Shown in pieces: positions 49,424 to 62,615 of a stretch of DNA of 64,000 nucleotides. This DNA comes from Tenebrio molitor (taxonomy: Eukaryota > Arthropoda > Insecta > Coleoptera > Tenebrionidae): assembly GCF_963966145.1 (NCBI RefSeq), contig NC_091047.1:19592001-19656000 (forward strand), in the 5' to 3' direction. How positions within the stretch are numbered: the stretch's first letter is position 1; every line of letters begins with the position of its first letter. The notes beneath the pieces were generated by a model. That model made no database searches and had not been told where the DNA came from. It saw only the letters and a list, made by a program, of their open reading frames with translations. The position numbers and the translations under genes are program-made.

Positions 49424-51319
49424 CTGCAAAGGCGCTCAGCGTAAATAATGTTGTCCCAAGATGTTTTTATTTAACATTTTAATGAAGTCGGAGTAGACAT
49501 TGACAATTTATATAATAAAAGTAGCTGGAAATGAAACTGGATGGGTAGGCAACCAAATATACAAATTACCTTGAATACAAGATTGATCTCCGTAAGGAAA
49601 AGCATGGTTTTTGCGTTACATAACTAGTTTTGAGCATGTAAGGATTACGGTTTAGTGTATTTTCGATGACATTTTAAAACTAATTGTGAGATTAACTCCA
49701 CTGGGATGGTGTATGCAAAGTATGGATTCTTTTCTATGCGCCAGTAGGAGCGGCAACCGAATGTCGCAGAATAAAACAAGATACGGAAAATATAAAGATA
49801 TCCCGAGGAAAAAAGCCGGTGATGGCAAGAAGTTTAACTACGTCACGTTTTCGCTGTATATATTCATATTTCAACATTTTTGCATTTTCTGTGAATAACA
49901 TTCTTATTATATTATAATGTGGGGTGAATTTCTTTCGGTCGCCACGCCATATTTTTCCTCGACGTCAAACTGTTCGTTTTTTGCTCTTTCTTTGTGATGA
50001 ACTCGACAATTTTTTCGGGTACAAATGTAGCTCTGACACCCATTTAACATAAATACACACCAAGAAAATTTATGATACACCCCACGTCAATAAAACATGA
50101 ACGAGTGGAGCATATTAAAAAATTCATTGGCTGTTGTACCTGCTTACAGCATGTTGAATAATTTTTGTTATTGGAGTTGGTTAATGGATAATCGAAAGAA
50201 AATTATAAAATTATGAAAAATAAACAACTGAAATAACTTTTAATCGATTTGAATAATACAGTTTTACTAATTTGAAAATAATTTTCCGTTATTGACGTTT
50301 TGTGCATGGCTGGAAGAAGGGAATGTTTTTCCGCATCTTGGGCGATTAAGCTTAATTACGTAATTTTAGATAAAATTATTTGCGTAAATGGGATGGACCC
50401 AAAACGGTGCTAACATTTCAATTGGTGTAAACCCACTATATTAAAGTCTGACGAAATTAGCCCGGCGCATCCACCATTTTTGCACATTCAAGTGCTTTTA
50501 ATGAATGAGCCAGTGTGCATCCGGGATGAAATTATGCAAAGCAAATGGCAGCTTTAATCCTCTGACAAATTAGATTGGACTCACAGAAGCGAAAATAAAC
50601 GAGAAGAGGTTTTCAGTTTAGTTTCGGAAAAACTGCAATCACGGATGGATATTTACTGTGTTAACAATCTAATTTCGTTGATACAAAACGTTAACTGCGT
50701 CTGCCGGGTTTTTTAGTCGCGGAACTTTTCGCAACTCGAGTTTTAATTGTGTCGACGCAATTTGTTCCGTACAAAAACTTGTCTCATAACTTGTCACAAC
50801 GATTATGACATAACGAATCGGGAGAGGGATAATTTGATTGGACTTGTTTCAAGTCCTTTCGTATCAGTTTATCCATAGCGTACAAATAGGATTGTGGCGT
50901 TGAAAAGTGAGATTGTCACGAGACTTCTCTGACAAGAAAAAGCGGGTTAATAGAATAATACTCGAGTTGTTACGTCCGAGTGGACCGAACTGACGTCGAT
51001 TGGATTGGGTTTAGCATGCATGTCACAAAGGGCAAAAAACTTGGGCTTCAGACGAAAATGCGAAAGTATCCCAGCAGAGTTGATTCTGTTTATTTTAACG
51101 ATCACATCACAACTTTATTCTACTCCTGTTTGCAATTCCTGCAATTCTTATTAGTTATTACATTTTTCAGTTATTCGTCGATGAACTTATCATTTAAATA
51201 TCTGATAATGAAAAATATTTTGCTAGAATTTGTCCATTATTTCGAATCAATTTTGTCACAAAATAGAATAATCAGTAACAAGTGGTTTAATTATCATCGA
51301 TTATATTTACGAGTGAAAT

Positions 51320-51650
51320 CGAACTGCAGATTCACTAACTCTGCAGAATATTTGTTGCTTCATTATTTTCAACTGAAAAAGTACAAGGAGGGTGTCGAAT
51401 CGATTAGATCTTGGTTACATGATCCAGCTTCATCGTAGTGACAAAAGAAAAAAAGTTCATGTAAGTTTTTCCGTCTAATGAGAGTCCTACTAGACAAATG
51501 CAAGTGTCTTCTCTACACAGATGTCTGAACGTAGAAGTGTACAAAAAGCGTCTGCAATTGTTTAACATGAAACAGGTGTTGTTTCATCACGATAATGCTA
51601 GACAGCACTCTGTACAAGAAGTGCTGCAGAAGCTCACCGAGTTAAATTAG
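51320..51650 (+). pseudogene. Mariner-like transposase fragments
   Basis: Positions 51555-51647 read LFNMKQVLFHHDNARQHSVQ then EVLQKLTELN before a stop. VLFHHDNARQH corresponds to the catalytic-region motif (HxDNAxxH) of mariner transposases. A stretch at 51320-51420 ending KYKEGVESIRSWLHD is weakly like the C-terminal end of the same family. The order is scrambled and stops intervene, so it is inactive. Confidence 0.6.
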
Positions 51651-52940
51651 GTGGGCATACGTTACATCCATATAACAAATATCCAATGTCTAGTATTTTT
51701 TGATAATTGCACGTATAAAGTGTGCACTAGATGTAACTGGAAAGTATTAAATATATAGTTGGAGGGTGTTAAATTAGTTTTATTTGATGTGTCCACTTAC
51801 TTTAAAAATTGTTGATACCGTTTCGAATGACGTCCTGAGACGTGCAACAGAGAAGATTGTCTAAAATATTTTAAAACATAAAATACGAGTATGTCTATTT
51901 ATGTAATTTAGTATATTGTGAAGCGTTCTAAAAATGGTATATTATGTTGATGAAGGACAAAAAACTGGAAGGACATCATGTTTTAGTCGGTTACTACAAA
52001 AAAGAATTCATTAGAAGCCCTAAATATAAAGAAGGTTAAAAGTATCAAGAAAATATGGTGCAAATGTATATGTTACAGTGAAAGTACACCTGTGACGGTA
52101 AAAAATACAAAAGAATATTGAATTTCCACGTGAAAAATGACTAATTAGTGTAGATAATTACTATAGCGTATTAGTAGTAGTGATAATAGGTAAGATTGAG
52201 ATGAGTTACGATAAATTTTATTGCAACGCTGTTAAAAAATGCACTAAAATGAAAAAACCGTCTCCATTTATTTAATTTGTTGCAGAATTGTTCAATTGTT
52301 TCAAAGCGACTTGTCTTGAATATCTCAAAAATTTTAGCACATTTTTAACAAAATAATAATTGATGTTTTCTCGAAATATAAACTGTTAATTTGATTAATT
52401 TTTTGTGTAGACACCTGTTTTCTAACGAGTAACAATCGGACACTAGTTTTGTGTAAATTCAAAAAAAGATTATGTTTTAAAATTATATTTTTTATTAATC
52501 GGGCATTTTATTACCAGTAGTTTATTCTTCATTTACTAGAAATCGCTCCATAAATAATAGAGATATACCTGACCTGACCTGAAAGTCTTAGGTGGGACAC
52601 CTGTATAAACACGTGATATGATTAATAAATCGATGATATGACTCCTGAAACCGGAGCAGCTCGGTTTCCCTTGTAGATATCGTTGATGATAATCATGTCA
52701 TTTGTTATACTTCGTTCAGCGAGAGATTGGGAGATTTTAAATTGTATTAAATTAACCCAACGCTAGAAAATGCACTAGAATACATTAATTAGAGCATAAT
52801 TTCAGGGAAAAAATGTTATTGCTTGAAGGATATATTTCAAATTTTACGTGTGCTAGGTACTATTTTGTCTACGTAGAATTTAGTGATTTTTATGTCAACC
52901 AATATCTCGCTGGACAAACTATATATCGAGTCATTTTTTA

Positions 52941-53085
52941 AATTTCACCTCGTAGTAGGCGTTGAAGTGTCGATTGTGAACGCACCACTCGTGTAAAACG
53001 TAAGATTTAAACAGCTGATCCGTGATCCGTAACCTGTATAGTGCGTTCACAATCGACTGTTCAACGCCTATTATGAGGTAAAATT
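52941..53085. mobile_element. 145-bp foldback MITE
   Basis: AATTTCACCTCGTAGTAGGC then GTTGAAGTGTCGATTGTGAA on the left is mirrored by TTCACAATCGACTGTTCAAC then GCCTATTATGAGGTAAAATT on the right, arms of about 44 bases with a few mismatches. Confidence 0.85.
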
Positions 53086-54468
53086 AAAAAAAAAAAAAAC
53101 AAAACACCCGATACATATTAGGTACGGCTGATTATTTCATTTTGTGAGAAAATCAAATTTGTAAAACTTTTTCTTGATCAGCAACAAATTTATTGAAAAC
53201 ACTTTTAGCTCACCCCTTAAAATCTGTTTTAATTTATTGATGAACGACAAATAATGACAAAATTATTAATTAAAAAAAATATATTGCAGAGTAACTATTG
53301 TAAAATAAGTAGGTATTTTTACAAAAATATTAAAATTTGGCTTGGATTTGTTACGTAAAATTTTGAATGCATGTCTAGTGGAGAACCAATAGGAAACAAG
53401 CACAGCAGACAGACACTTTTTAACCTTTAACGTGGCAGTTTTCAAGAACGCCGAAAAACATGTCTGCACAAAGGAAGACGTGTTTGTCGTGTGTGCAATT
53501 GCGGAAAAGCCCCCTGAGAAGAAAACGAATAGCTACATAAAAGAATATTGAGCGCATTATATATTACGCACTTAAGACGTCGAATATGAGCAGTAGAAAA
53601 CAAATAAAAGTTGAAAGGGCGTTTTTATTAAATTACAAAACAGAGAGACAGTGGGTCTCCGCTTATTGACATTTCGTAGCGAGATACATACTTGATATAA
53701 CCACAATATCAACGCCCAACCGACCAACTTTTAGATCGCATTTTCTCAAAATATCTAATACGTGCCTCGGCTAGATTTCTCAACGTGCGCGTTCACCGCA
53801 CAAAGAGCGACGATACCTCAACTATTCATATCTATACATGCGGAGAATTTCAAATAACATAATAAAAGATGTAACGCCCTTCTCGAAATTATACCCGAAG
53901 CGATCAAAAGAGATTTTTCAATGTCTTCCTGGCCAGTGGTGTGTTACAAAAAAGATACAGAAAGAAACGTGTGGCTCACCGCATTTGCCAACACGTACGA
54001 GTATGCTGAATAACGCAAGTGAAGTCTTCGAACGTTCTTAAGTTGGCTTAGAGGTGGAATTAACCTTCTTGAAAGTTCACCATCTACTTTACTAAACGTT
54101 TAAAATGTATGTATTCTATTTGCAGGACTTCTTCTGATCTCTGACGGCCACGATCGAGACTGGCCACACTTTTGTAAATTTTGAAAATCGTAATAAACAA
54201 AAGTTACCGAAATTGGTGAGTTAACCTGTTAAAATATTCGCGTTGATTTTCACAACACACCAGGAGTGTAACAGAAAATTTATTTTGAGCGACATTTTCG
54301 TTGTGGATTTAATAATTTATTCAGAATAACAGAACGAATAAAATTCAAGTTAATTTTTGTTGTTGGGTTAAATAAAAACGAGATTTGGTGTGATGCAAGT
54401 TTTCGGAGGAGAGAAAATTGTTCGGTCTGAGAGATTAAACGCGAAGAGCGAAGCAGCATCAGTCAACT

Positions 54469-54906
54469 TTATTGTGCGATGATAAACAAATTTGTAAAAG
54501 TGTTTACAATTAAAACGGTCGAGGCAAGACCATTAAAATTGTTATGGCGAATCCAGAGGAAAAGACCGTTAATAACATCAACTCCACGGCAAAAGCGACG
54601 ACTTATGATGCGGGGCGGTGGATAAATGCTCCGGAAATCCTTGCCATAAATTGAATAAAAGTAAATACACTGGGTAAATTTGTTAGAACGGAATTGGGAA
54701 ACAGAAGGAATATTTTGGAATCCAATAAGAACTCGACTACAATATAACATCCTATTAAGTTTGTGTCGCTTCACAGGAACGTACCTCGTCGGATTCCATA
54801 TATCGCGATTGAATCGTATTACTTGAGTCTTTGATGGGTGAATTTGTAGCCCCTGCACCCGGCTGCAACAATATCCGATACCGTGAAATATTTGCTGAGG
54901 AAACAT
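54469..54906 (-). other. Unrecognised 145-codon open frame, possible retroelement relic
   Basis: The N-terminal part contains VQGLQIHPSKTQVIRF (54858-54811), which resembles the GLxINPxKTQxI segment downstream of the catalytic box of non-LTR reverse transcriptases. The rest matches nothing I know and no catalytic YADD box is present. The frame opens with an ATG, but there is no other sign that it is a gene. Confidence 0.25.
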
Positions 54907-56218
54907 AATTTACAATGTCTTTACTGGCCAACTTCAGACGACAACAAGACGCTCCTGATGAAATTTATATCGTTTGATCCCAAAGTTGCCATGAATTTCA
55001 TCACGGCAACCTCTCTTATTTTTGTTATCTTTCAAAATAACGTATGAAATTTTAACTCCGGCCGGCCTGTGTAGTACAAATGTTGCTCAAAGCGGAGACG
55101 ACATTTCTTAAATAAAATAAAAAACTGAATCTTTTATCAAGTCTCTCTCGCCTTCTCATGCTGCGGTGTACATAATTCGTCAACATTAATATTTTTCTAG
55201 AGGAAGGAACGTATTTTCTTTAAATTAAAACGATATTTTCCTGTTTTTACAGCTCGATGTGCCACCAAATTGACAAGAAAGATGTTAACGCCAATTTGCT
55301 GAATGGCCCCAGAAAACAAATAATTACTCTTGTGTAATTCAATGGTATTTAATTTTTGTTGTTGTTTTGGGAGTTTTTCAACAACGTCAGCATACAATAA
55401 TCACCTCTTTAACACAAGATTGTCTTGAGCGAAAGTTGAAAAAATACTTTTCAAGTATCCTCAAGAATTTTAATTCCATCTCTAGATAATAAAGGCTGTG
55501 ACTGAAACGACTCTCCAAAATCGGAAAATGATATTGAGAACGCAAGTTTCACTTCATTTTTTTTATTCAGACTGGGAGATTTGTGTACAAATAAAAACTC
55601 TCCAGTACTAAAATAAATCCAGTGATCTTCGTATGTAAAATGGTAATTTTTGAACTTTTGAACTACTCATGTTATACATAGTTATAAAGTAAAAAATAAT
55701 TACGTTATGATAAGTAAATAATTTATAAACATTTCGTGGTTACGAATGCTTTCTTCAACACATGTAAATCTTTTGTTACTGCTAAGAATAACAGCATTTC
55801 GTCTGTCCTCATTATGAGTAATAAAGACTTGATCGGAGTTTACACAATGTCGCATTTATGGCACATTATTCGTTAGCTTCTCCACAGTAGATAAAATCTC
55901 AATTGAAATGTCATTTAAACGGTATCTCACAGTTAAAAAGGGAAAATTGTTCCAGCATCCCAGTCGTAAACAAACATTTTTCTTGTTGTGCCTTTTCTTC
56001 AGTGAATGTGCACTCATGTTTATGTGTAGTGTGTTGGATTATTGATCAGTTTGCATAAGAACTATTTGTTGTCAAAGTATTGCGGCTTTTAAGTGAATTG
56101 TTTCTCAGCTGTGTGTAAGCTGAGAGATTTAAAAATGAATTTCGTTTTTTGATTGTGCAATGTTGGCAATGGAAACGGTTCCAGCAAAAACATCATATGC
56201 ATATATGTACTCGTCTAT

Positions 56219-56959
56219 GTATACAGACTAATTCACACAACTTTCCGACCCTAACGAAATTTAAATGCAGCCAGTAATACGTTTTTCATTCATAACTTGA
56301 TCCAAAAACATGAATAATTTTAAACTTTTTTATGGTGGACATCCCTCACAAAAGTCTTAATTATAAAAGTTTAAAAATAATCGCAGTAATCAGTAATCGA
56401 CAATATTTTTTTTATTTAAGTAACTGACTCATCATATATGAATATCATATCGACCCTTTCGTCATTGGAATTGGAATTGTCAAGTGATTTTCAATAATAT
56501 CAGGAGTGTCCAGATTTTAGTAAATAAAGGTAATCAAGTTATAACTGAATAACTATCGGGCGTTCAAATGAAATCCTGGGCTGGTAGGCGTTCAGAACAG
56601 TATAAAGTTTAAACTTCCCGCCGTTTGACACGAATGACATTTGTTTATGTTTAATCGGGACATAATTCAACATGTTTGTTTTCAGCAAAGAGTGCCCTTA
56701 GATATTTGCTTCGAGAATAGGAATCATTACGTTATTCTATTTTTGATGTAAAACATTGCAAAGAAAGAAAAAAAAAAGGAAAAAATTGTTGGCTCTAAAT
56801 TTTAGGTTAGCTGTCAACATGCTCCAATTAATCTACGCTTTAAAAAAGCACAACAATTGACGGTTTCCAACGCCTTCCCAGCCCAGGATTTCATTTGAAC
56901 GCGCGATATTACTGGCTGCATTTCGTTAGGGTCGGAAAGTTATGTGAATCAGTCGGTAC
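56219..56959. mobile_element. 741-bp inverted-repeat element carrying a second element
   Basis: The left end GTATACAGACTAATTCACAC then AACTTTCCGACCCTAACGAA is mirrored at 56905-56959 (TTCGTTAGGGTCGGAAAGTT then ATGTGAATCAGTCGGTAC). The left 240 bases are repeated in inverse orientation at 62380-62615. The element at 56560-56902 is inserted next to the right end. Confidence 0.85.
56560..56902. mobile_element. 343-bp MITE nested inside the 56.2-kb element
   Basis: The left end GCGTTCAAATGAAATCCTGG then GCTGGTAGGCGTT is mirrored by AACGCCTTCCCAGCCCAGGA then TTTCATTTGAACGC, 33 bases with about two differences. It sits wholly between the two arms of the outer element. Confidence 0.9.
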
Positions 56960-59900
56960 ATTTTAAATCCTTGTTTATCTATATCTACTTGATTTATTTT
57001 ATGCTGACATTTGTGATTATTGGCTTTTGCTGTTGAATCTGTTGTTTTAATAATGAATATAAAATTAGTTTTAATTAAACCATTAAAGTGAAATAAATGC
57101 AGTGCTAAATTTATTAATGTAGAATTATTTTTAACTAAAATACTTAATAAAATTGGTGGTTGCTGAAATATATTAGCAAATTGGTATCTTATACAGGATA
57201 TTTCACGAGTGATAATGACCTGGACGAAATTGAAAATGCAACCCACAATACACTTCCAAAAAAAGCTGGATATTTTAATTTCAATAGAAAATAAAAATCT
57301 TCTCAAAGGTTTCATCTTTTCCTGTTAAAGAAAGAAGAATGCAATAATATAATAAAATAAAAATACTAAATTGAAAATAAATTTTACCTTTTAATTTTGG
57401 AAATTATTACTCATCGTTGACGTAAAGTTTTCAAAATACTTTTGAATAAATGTAAAATTTCTGTCAATTATAGTTTTTCATTTATTATTATTATGCAAGT
57501 ACATTTTTACGAAATAAATAGTAGAAACATCAAATAATAAGCACAAACTAACATTTATTAAAACATGATGCAAGTTATAAAATTATAAAAGAATCAATGA
57601 AAAAATGTATTGATCTTTAATTTGCAATTTACTGAAAAATAAAAATATATGTATAAGGATCTGTACCAGGTGCAGCAAGTTTCACTTCCACCTTCAAAAT
57701 CACGACTTCTAATTAAGCAAAATTAATCAAAATCATAATTTTGCTTTGCATCCTTAATGGCGGGAGTAGCTTTTGTGACTTTCTAAACGAATCAGTTAAT
57801 TTATCTATTACATTTTAACCAATTTCTAACAAACAATTTGCCGTTACATTTAATTCCTCCACTATTTTGCGAATCGTGAAGATCTCGCAACTAATTTAAT
57901 TATTGTAGTTAGCTCTTGGCAGCGAAAGTGTAATTAAACGAAAACATAAATATTATTTGTTATCTTGCATTATAATCCTCATCACATCTTGTTTTTAATT
58001 TCAATTTGCTTCGCCATGCTTAAAACCACATGCTTATTAATTATACACTAAAAGCACTAAATTATTTATAGCCTACCACGTCCCTCTCGATTATTTTAAG
58101 CTTAATTAAAAAAAATAGATCCTCTTTTAATTAAACCCGGCATGTAGCGTTACGTAAACTGTGCTCGTTCTTTTTCGATTTATTGTACCACTCGACATTT
58201 GATTAAATGAGGTTACATTAGCCCATTTCTACAGAGTCGAAAGTGAATCAGGAATCTGGTGTAAATTATTCGAATGTTAATTACAGATAATGAAGCAAAA
58301 TACGTGATGGATTTGACAAAAAGGACGTAAAAGAAAAAAATATCTCACAGCGTCAAGGCACTAATTAGAAATTAATTGAAACTTTCTAGAATTTTATTGA
58401 CAGTTCGGTTTAATAGAGCAAGGGGAATTACCTATAAATAAAGATTTTATATGCAGGGGCGCACACCGATGGCTATTTCAGTAATTTATTGTTGGCGTAT
58501 TTGAATATTATTAAGAAAGCGATTCTTAATGATAATGGAAAAGTTTGTAAAAAAATAATTTGATAGAATATATTTTTTATTTTGGGGGAATCCCCTTAAG
58601 ATTTCCAGAGAAAAAAGTATTTGTGCTAATATATTATGTTCAAGTCTGTATGGTTTTGATGTTATATTCTTGTCTGAAGAGATGAAGACACTGTTAAGAA
58701 TATTTTTAATTTGTGTCGAATTGAAATGAGACAATTTACTCCTCAACAGAAAATATTTCTTGGAATCCTTGCTGGTGAAAAATAAAAGCGGCCTTTCGAC
58801 GTTCAGGACATCGTCAAAGGCAGCGAAATTTCTTGGAATGTATGGCCTATTACCCTCTTCACACTTGCACCGACGCCCATAAGTCATAAAACACGTCACC
58901 AGTTTACAGGTAATAAACGTCTGTTACCGACCTCCCCACTTGTTACGACGCTATTGCTTATAGGATTTAACGGGAGTGAGGGATTGTGCCATTGACAGGC
59001 GAAAAGTATTTTTATTATTTTCCATAAATGGTATGATTGATCGATCGTGTCGCCAGCTAAAAATTAAATCGACCCGGCTTAAACATAAGGCACGGCTTTC
59101 AAGCGCATAATTGATTTTATTTCACATATTGGACTGCACAAGATTTATGACTTGCAGTTTCACGTGAAATTCGGTTTTTCTATTATTTAATTTCAGTGCA
59201 GCGAGCAAATGGGGATTGGATTGCACAGATTAGCACGGAATATTAAATCTCATGGAGACTGCGTTTTCGCAAGTGAAGGTTTGCAAGCTGCAATGTTGTT
59301 CACTAAGAAAATAAAATTTTACATGGTCAATAAATGTGAACATAAACTTTTTTACAACGTTTACATTTCTTTTACAAGTTGGCTTGGATAATTGTGAAAT
59401 GGTATTACGCGTGAGAGAACAACATTGAAATTGATTCAAAGTTCAAGTTTACCGTTTCACGTAAAATATTCTTTATGTCTGAACTTTCATTAACTTCCAA
59501 TTCGCAGAGAAGTTGTGTCTTGATAGAATTTTTAATAGAAAATTTATTATTAATTTGATTTGATGTCGGTGGGTCTTCATTATTTTTTTATGAAACAAGA
59601 AACATTGTAACATAAAAAAGTATAAACTAAAAATGAAATGCAAATATTACTGTTAAAATTAATGTCAACACGAATATTTAATAATATGTAATAGGTAATA
59701 ATAATAACACAAGGGAGGTGAAATAATGGTACATATCACCAGCTTTAAATCAAAATCTTACAGTTTCAAGTAGAACAATTGTTGCAGATGTAGGTCTGAA
59801 CGATAGGACTGTTTTACTTAAGTAAGATGACGAGCTTGACCAGGTAAAAATGCAACCCAAAATACAATTTATAAAGCTATTTCGATCCCTATTACATTAG

Positions 59901-60037
59901 ATATCATAATGCACATAAAACATAGATAGCTTTTAACGCCAGCCTAATGAATGTCAAGTTCTGACAGAAAAATACGTCTCTCAACAAACAATAATAATAA
60001 GCAATTAAAATCACAAAAGTAATTGGTATAAGAAGGA

Positions 60038-60180
60038 AATAGTATATTAAAACATGAGTTTTATAAAACTTATATTAAGACACGAGTCAGATTTGCAGCA
60101 CGACTGCCGCAGGCAGGAGTGCCTGTAGTGTAAATGACGAGTGCTCTGATGTTTTATAAAACGAGTTTTTTATACTATTT
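60038..60180. repeat. Foldback repeat around a CG-richer core
   Basis: AAATAGTATATTAAAACATG then AGTTTTATAAAAC is mirrored by GTTTTATAAAACGAGTTTTT then TATACTATTT. The segment beside the right arm (TTTTTTCTAATTTGC) has its inverse at about 60522-60537, so a larger element may extend to 60540. Confidence 0.65.
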
Positions 60181-61197
60181 TTTCTAATTTGCATAATTAT
60201 TAAATACATGTTTTTTTTACAAATAAAATCAATTTTGGTAATTTAGGGAATTTTGTGACAGTTGGTGACACATTTATTTCATGGTTAACATTTAAAGCTA
60301 AATTCTAAATTTGAATCTAGACTAAACATAATTGTCATTTTTCGCAAGTGAAATTGCAATTAAAGATGAATTATTCAGAAATGCGGCAAATAGCAGAGAA
60401 TGACAGAGTCAATTTGCTGCCCGCAATGTGTGTTACCAACTAAAAAAAGTTCCTAGATTTCGGATGTGTTAATCGCTTATTAACGCATTCAACACGAATG
60501 CGTTAACAGCTTTGTTAAAACAGCAAATTAGAAAAAAATAAAAATCTTATTGACTGAAAACTATAATAAATACATATTAAGATATTCGATTTTTTATATT
60601 TTTTATATTTGGTTTTTTACGTTCAACTTAATTTTAAGGGCGCTATAAAGTTGGAAGCGAAAAAACAAAAATGAATCATCCTTGAAGTAAAAATCGTTCA
60701 CTGTACAATAAAGCTGAAAAAGTTGTTTCAGAAATGTTTAAACAAATTTGAAAAGAAAAGGAGAATGACCCATTTACCATTATAGTCCCATTTAACCGAT
60801 ATTTTATTACCACCTAAACATGACTAGTGCAGATTTTTCGTTTTCCTTTTTACATCCTTTTCTGATCCTAATTTACAATTGCAATTCTTGTGTTTATTTT
60901 ATCATGAAATGAAAAATGCCAATTTCAATAATACGAGTAAAGTTAGAGTCGTAATATGTACTAATTGTTTAGTGTGTAATGCAAGTCATGATGTAGAACT
61001 AATGTTAACTGAAGATCATCCCACTTTTATTTTTCATGATGCTTTAAAATGTAAACCGTCTAAAACATTTCCTACACAGAAACTTAATTATAAATCTGAT
61101 TTTAAGAAAGTTAATTACCATGAACTTTACCAAGTCTTATGAAACGTACCTAACTCACTAGAAAGATGTTACAGAATATGACGCTTTTTACAGTAAA

Positions 61198-62240
61198 TTG
61201 TACTCTGCACTGGATATTGTTGTATCTTGTATTTTACGGCAGAATATTGTTGCCCTGTGTGGAAGAACAGTACACGTGAACAAAATAGATGCTCAATTAA
61301 ATATGTACCGTACTTCATACTGCACACATTATTCCGTACGATATTACAAGAAAATATATCACAAAACGCATTTGGGATAAATTTCTAAACTCACCGAAGA
61401 TGTACCCCACACTACAAGACAAGGCCAATTTACCACCCTATAGATTAAAATCACGTAAACCACTTTGGAAAGAAGAATTTCTCATGCAACCATTTTTCAC
61501 ATCTGATTATTGGAAAGCAACCTGACAAGACGTAAATATTTTCACATATTATAATCCCAAGTGCAAAATTTTTTTGCTAATGAACGAAAACATCCATAAA
61601 TGAGGTCAGAAGACCAATTATTAGCAAATAAGAGCACGAGACGAAGTCGAGGGCTTTTATTTGATAATAATTGGTCTTCTGACCGAATAATTTATGGATG
61701 TTTGAGTTCATTAGCAAAAAAATTGCCGATATTAAAATTTTGCACGAGGGGTATACGGCTGATTATTTCCTGAATAGAATGAAACCAAACGCATTATTTC
61801 CAATTCTTTTTATTCAAAATAATAAAAAAAAAATCAGGTACCGACATTTTTTATCAGATTATTGCACATGTGCATTTTAGAGAAATTTTATCGGGTAATT
61901 TTTTTGTTTTCTCGTTTTGATTGGTCAATATTTGTCACGCAGTTGGTTGCTAAACACATGAAGGAAATAATCAATAAAAATTTAATTGAGGATCCTACAA
62001 AACATTTTATCTACCCAGGAAAATCTGGTGCGAATTAAATCGCTTCACAACTGGCCATGGCAAATGCAATAATATGCTGTTTCACTGGAACATTCGTGAT
62101 GATAACCCTTCTTGTGAATGCGGCGCAGAAAAATAAACCATCCAACACATTGTGGAAAAATGTCCCCTTACTAAATTCCAGCTTCATAATAACTACCGAA
62201 AACGCCCTAAATTGGCTGCAACAAATTAAAAACTTATAAT
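61198..62240 (+). pseudogene. 3' end of a degraded non-LTR retrotransposon
   Basis: Across shifting frames the plus strand keeps the typical C-terminal order: YFTAEYCCPVWKNS near 61225-61270 (the AEYCAPVW block after the reverse transcriptase), then KIDAQLNMYRT near 61280-61310, and much later NRFTTGHGKCNNMLFHWNIR, DDNPSCECGAEK and QHIVEKCPLTKFQ near 62036-62180 (the CxCG...HxxxxC segment). Frameshifts and stops make it non-functional. A foldback element (61561-61745) is inserted in the middle. Confidence 0.7.
61561..61745. mobile_element. 185-bp foldback element inside the retrotransposon relic
   Basis: Arms: GTGCAAAATT, TTTTTGCTAATGAAC, AACATCCATAAAT and GGTCAGAAGACCAATTATTA on the left, with the same blocks inverted on the right, ending AATTTTGCAC. 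The right arm carries an extra short segment. Confidence 0.85.
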
Positions 62241-62379
62241 TTCCTATTATTATTTTGTGAATTTCGAATTTTAATTGTATTTTTCTTCGAACGAATATAC
62301 ACAGGATGTAGGTATGTATCTGAAATACGTATGTTAATTTTAACCAGTGGAAGAACTCGCCAATTTATGAAACTTTTCT

Positions 62380-62615
62380 CTATGACGAAAGAATCGAAAT
62401 TATATTGATATATGATGAGTCACTTCCTTAAATAAAAAAAATATTGTCGATTACTGCCATTTTTAATAGTTTATAATCGAGACTTTTGTGAGGGATGTCC
62501 AAACCATACAAAACTTTAAAATAATTCATGTTTTTGGATCAAGTTATGAATGAAAAACGTATTACTGGCTGTATATAAATTTCCTTAAGGTCAGAATGTT
62601 ATGTGAATCAGTTTG
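62380..62615. mobile_element. Inverse partial copy of the 56.2-kb element
   Basis: In reverse complement it starts GTATACAAACTGATTCACAT and shares CAGCCAGTAATACGTTTTTC, TTCATAACTTGATCCAAAAA and GACATCCCTCACAAAAGTCT with 56219-56460. It stops at about the CTTTCGTCAT point. It abuts the element at 62616. Confidence 0.8.

Noticed and set aside
50980..51438. 152-codon plus-strand frame as a gene
   Set aside because: AT-rich and compositionally poor; its C-terminal part looks like a mariner remnant and stops follow at once.
58486..58899. 137-codon minus-strand frame as an upstream exon of the Sidestep-family gene
   Set aside because: No Ig-fold cysteine/tryptophan pattern and no domain I know; the second half is low-complexity AT-rich sequence.
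60879..61142. 87-codon plus-strand frame as a gene
   Set aside because: It lies directly before a non-LTR retrotransposon relic and has no independent support; possibly part of that relic.
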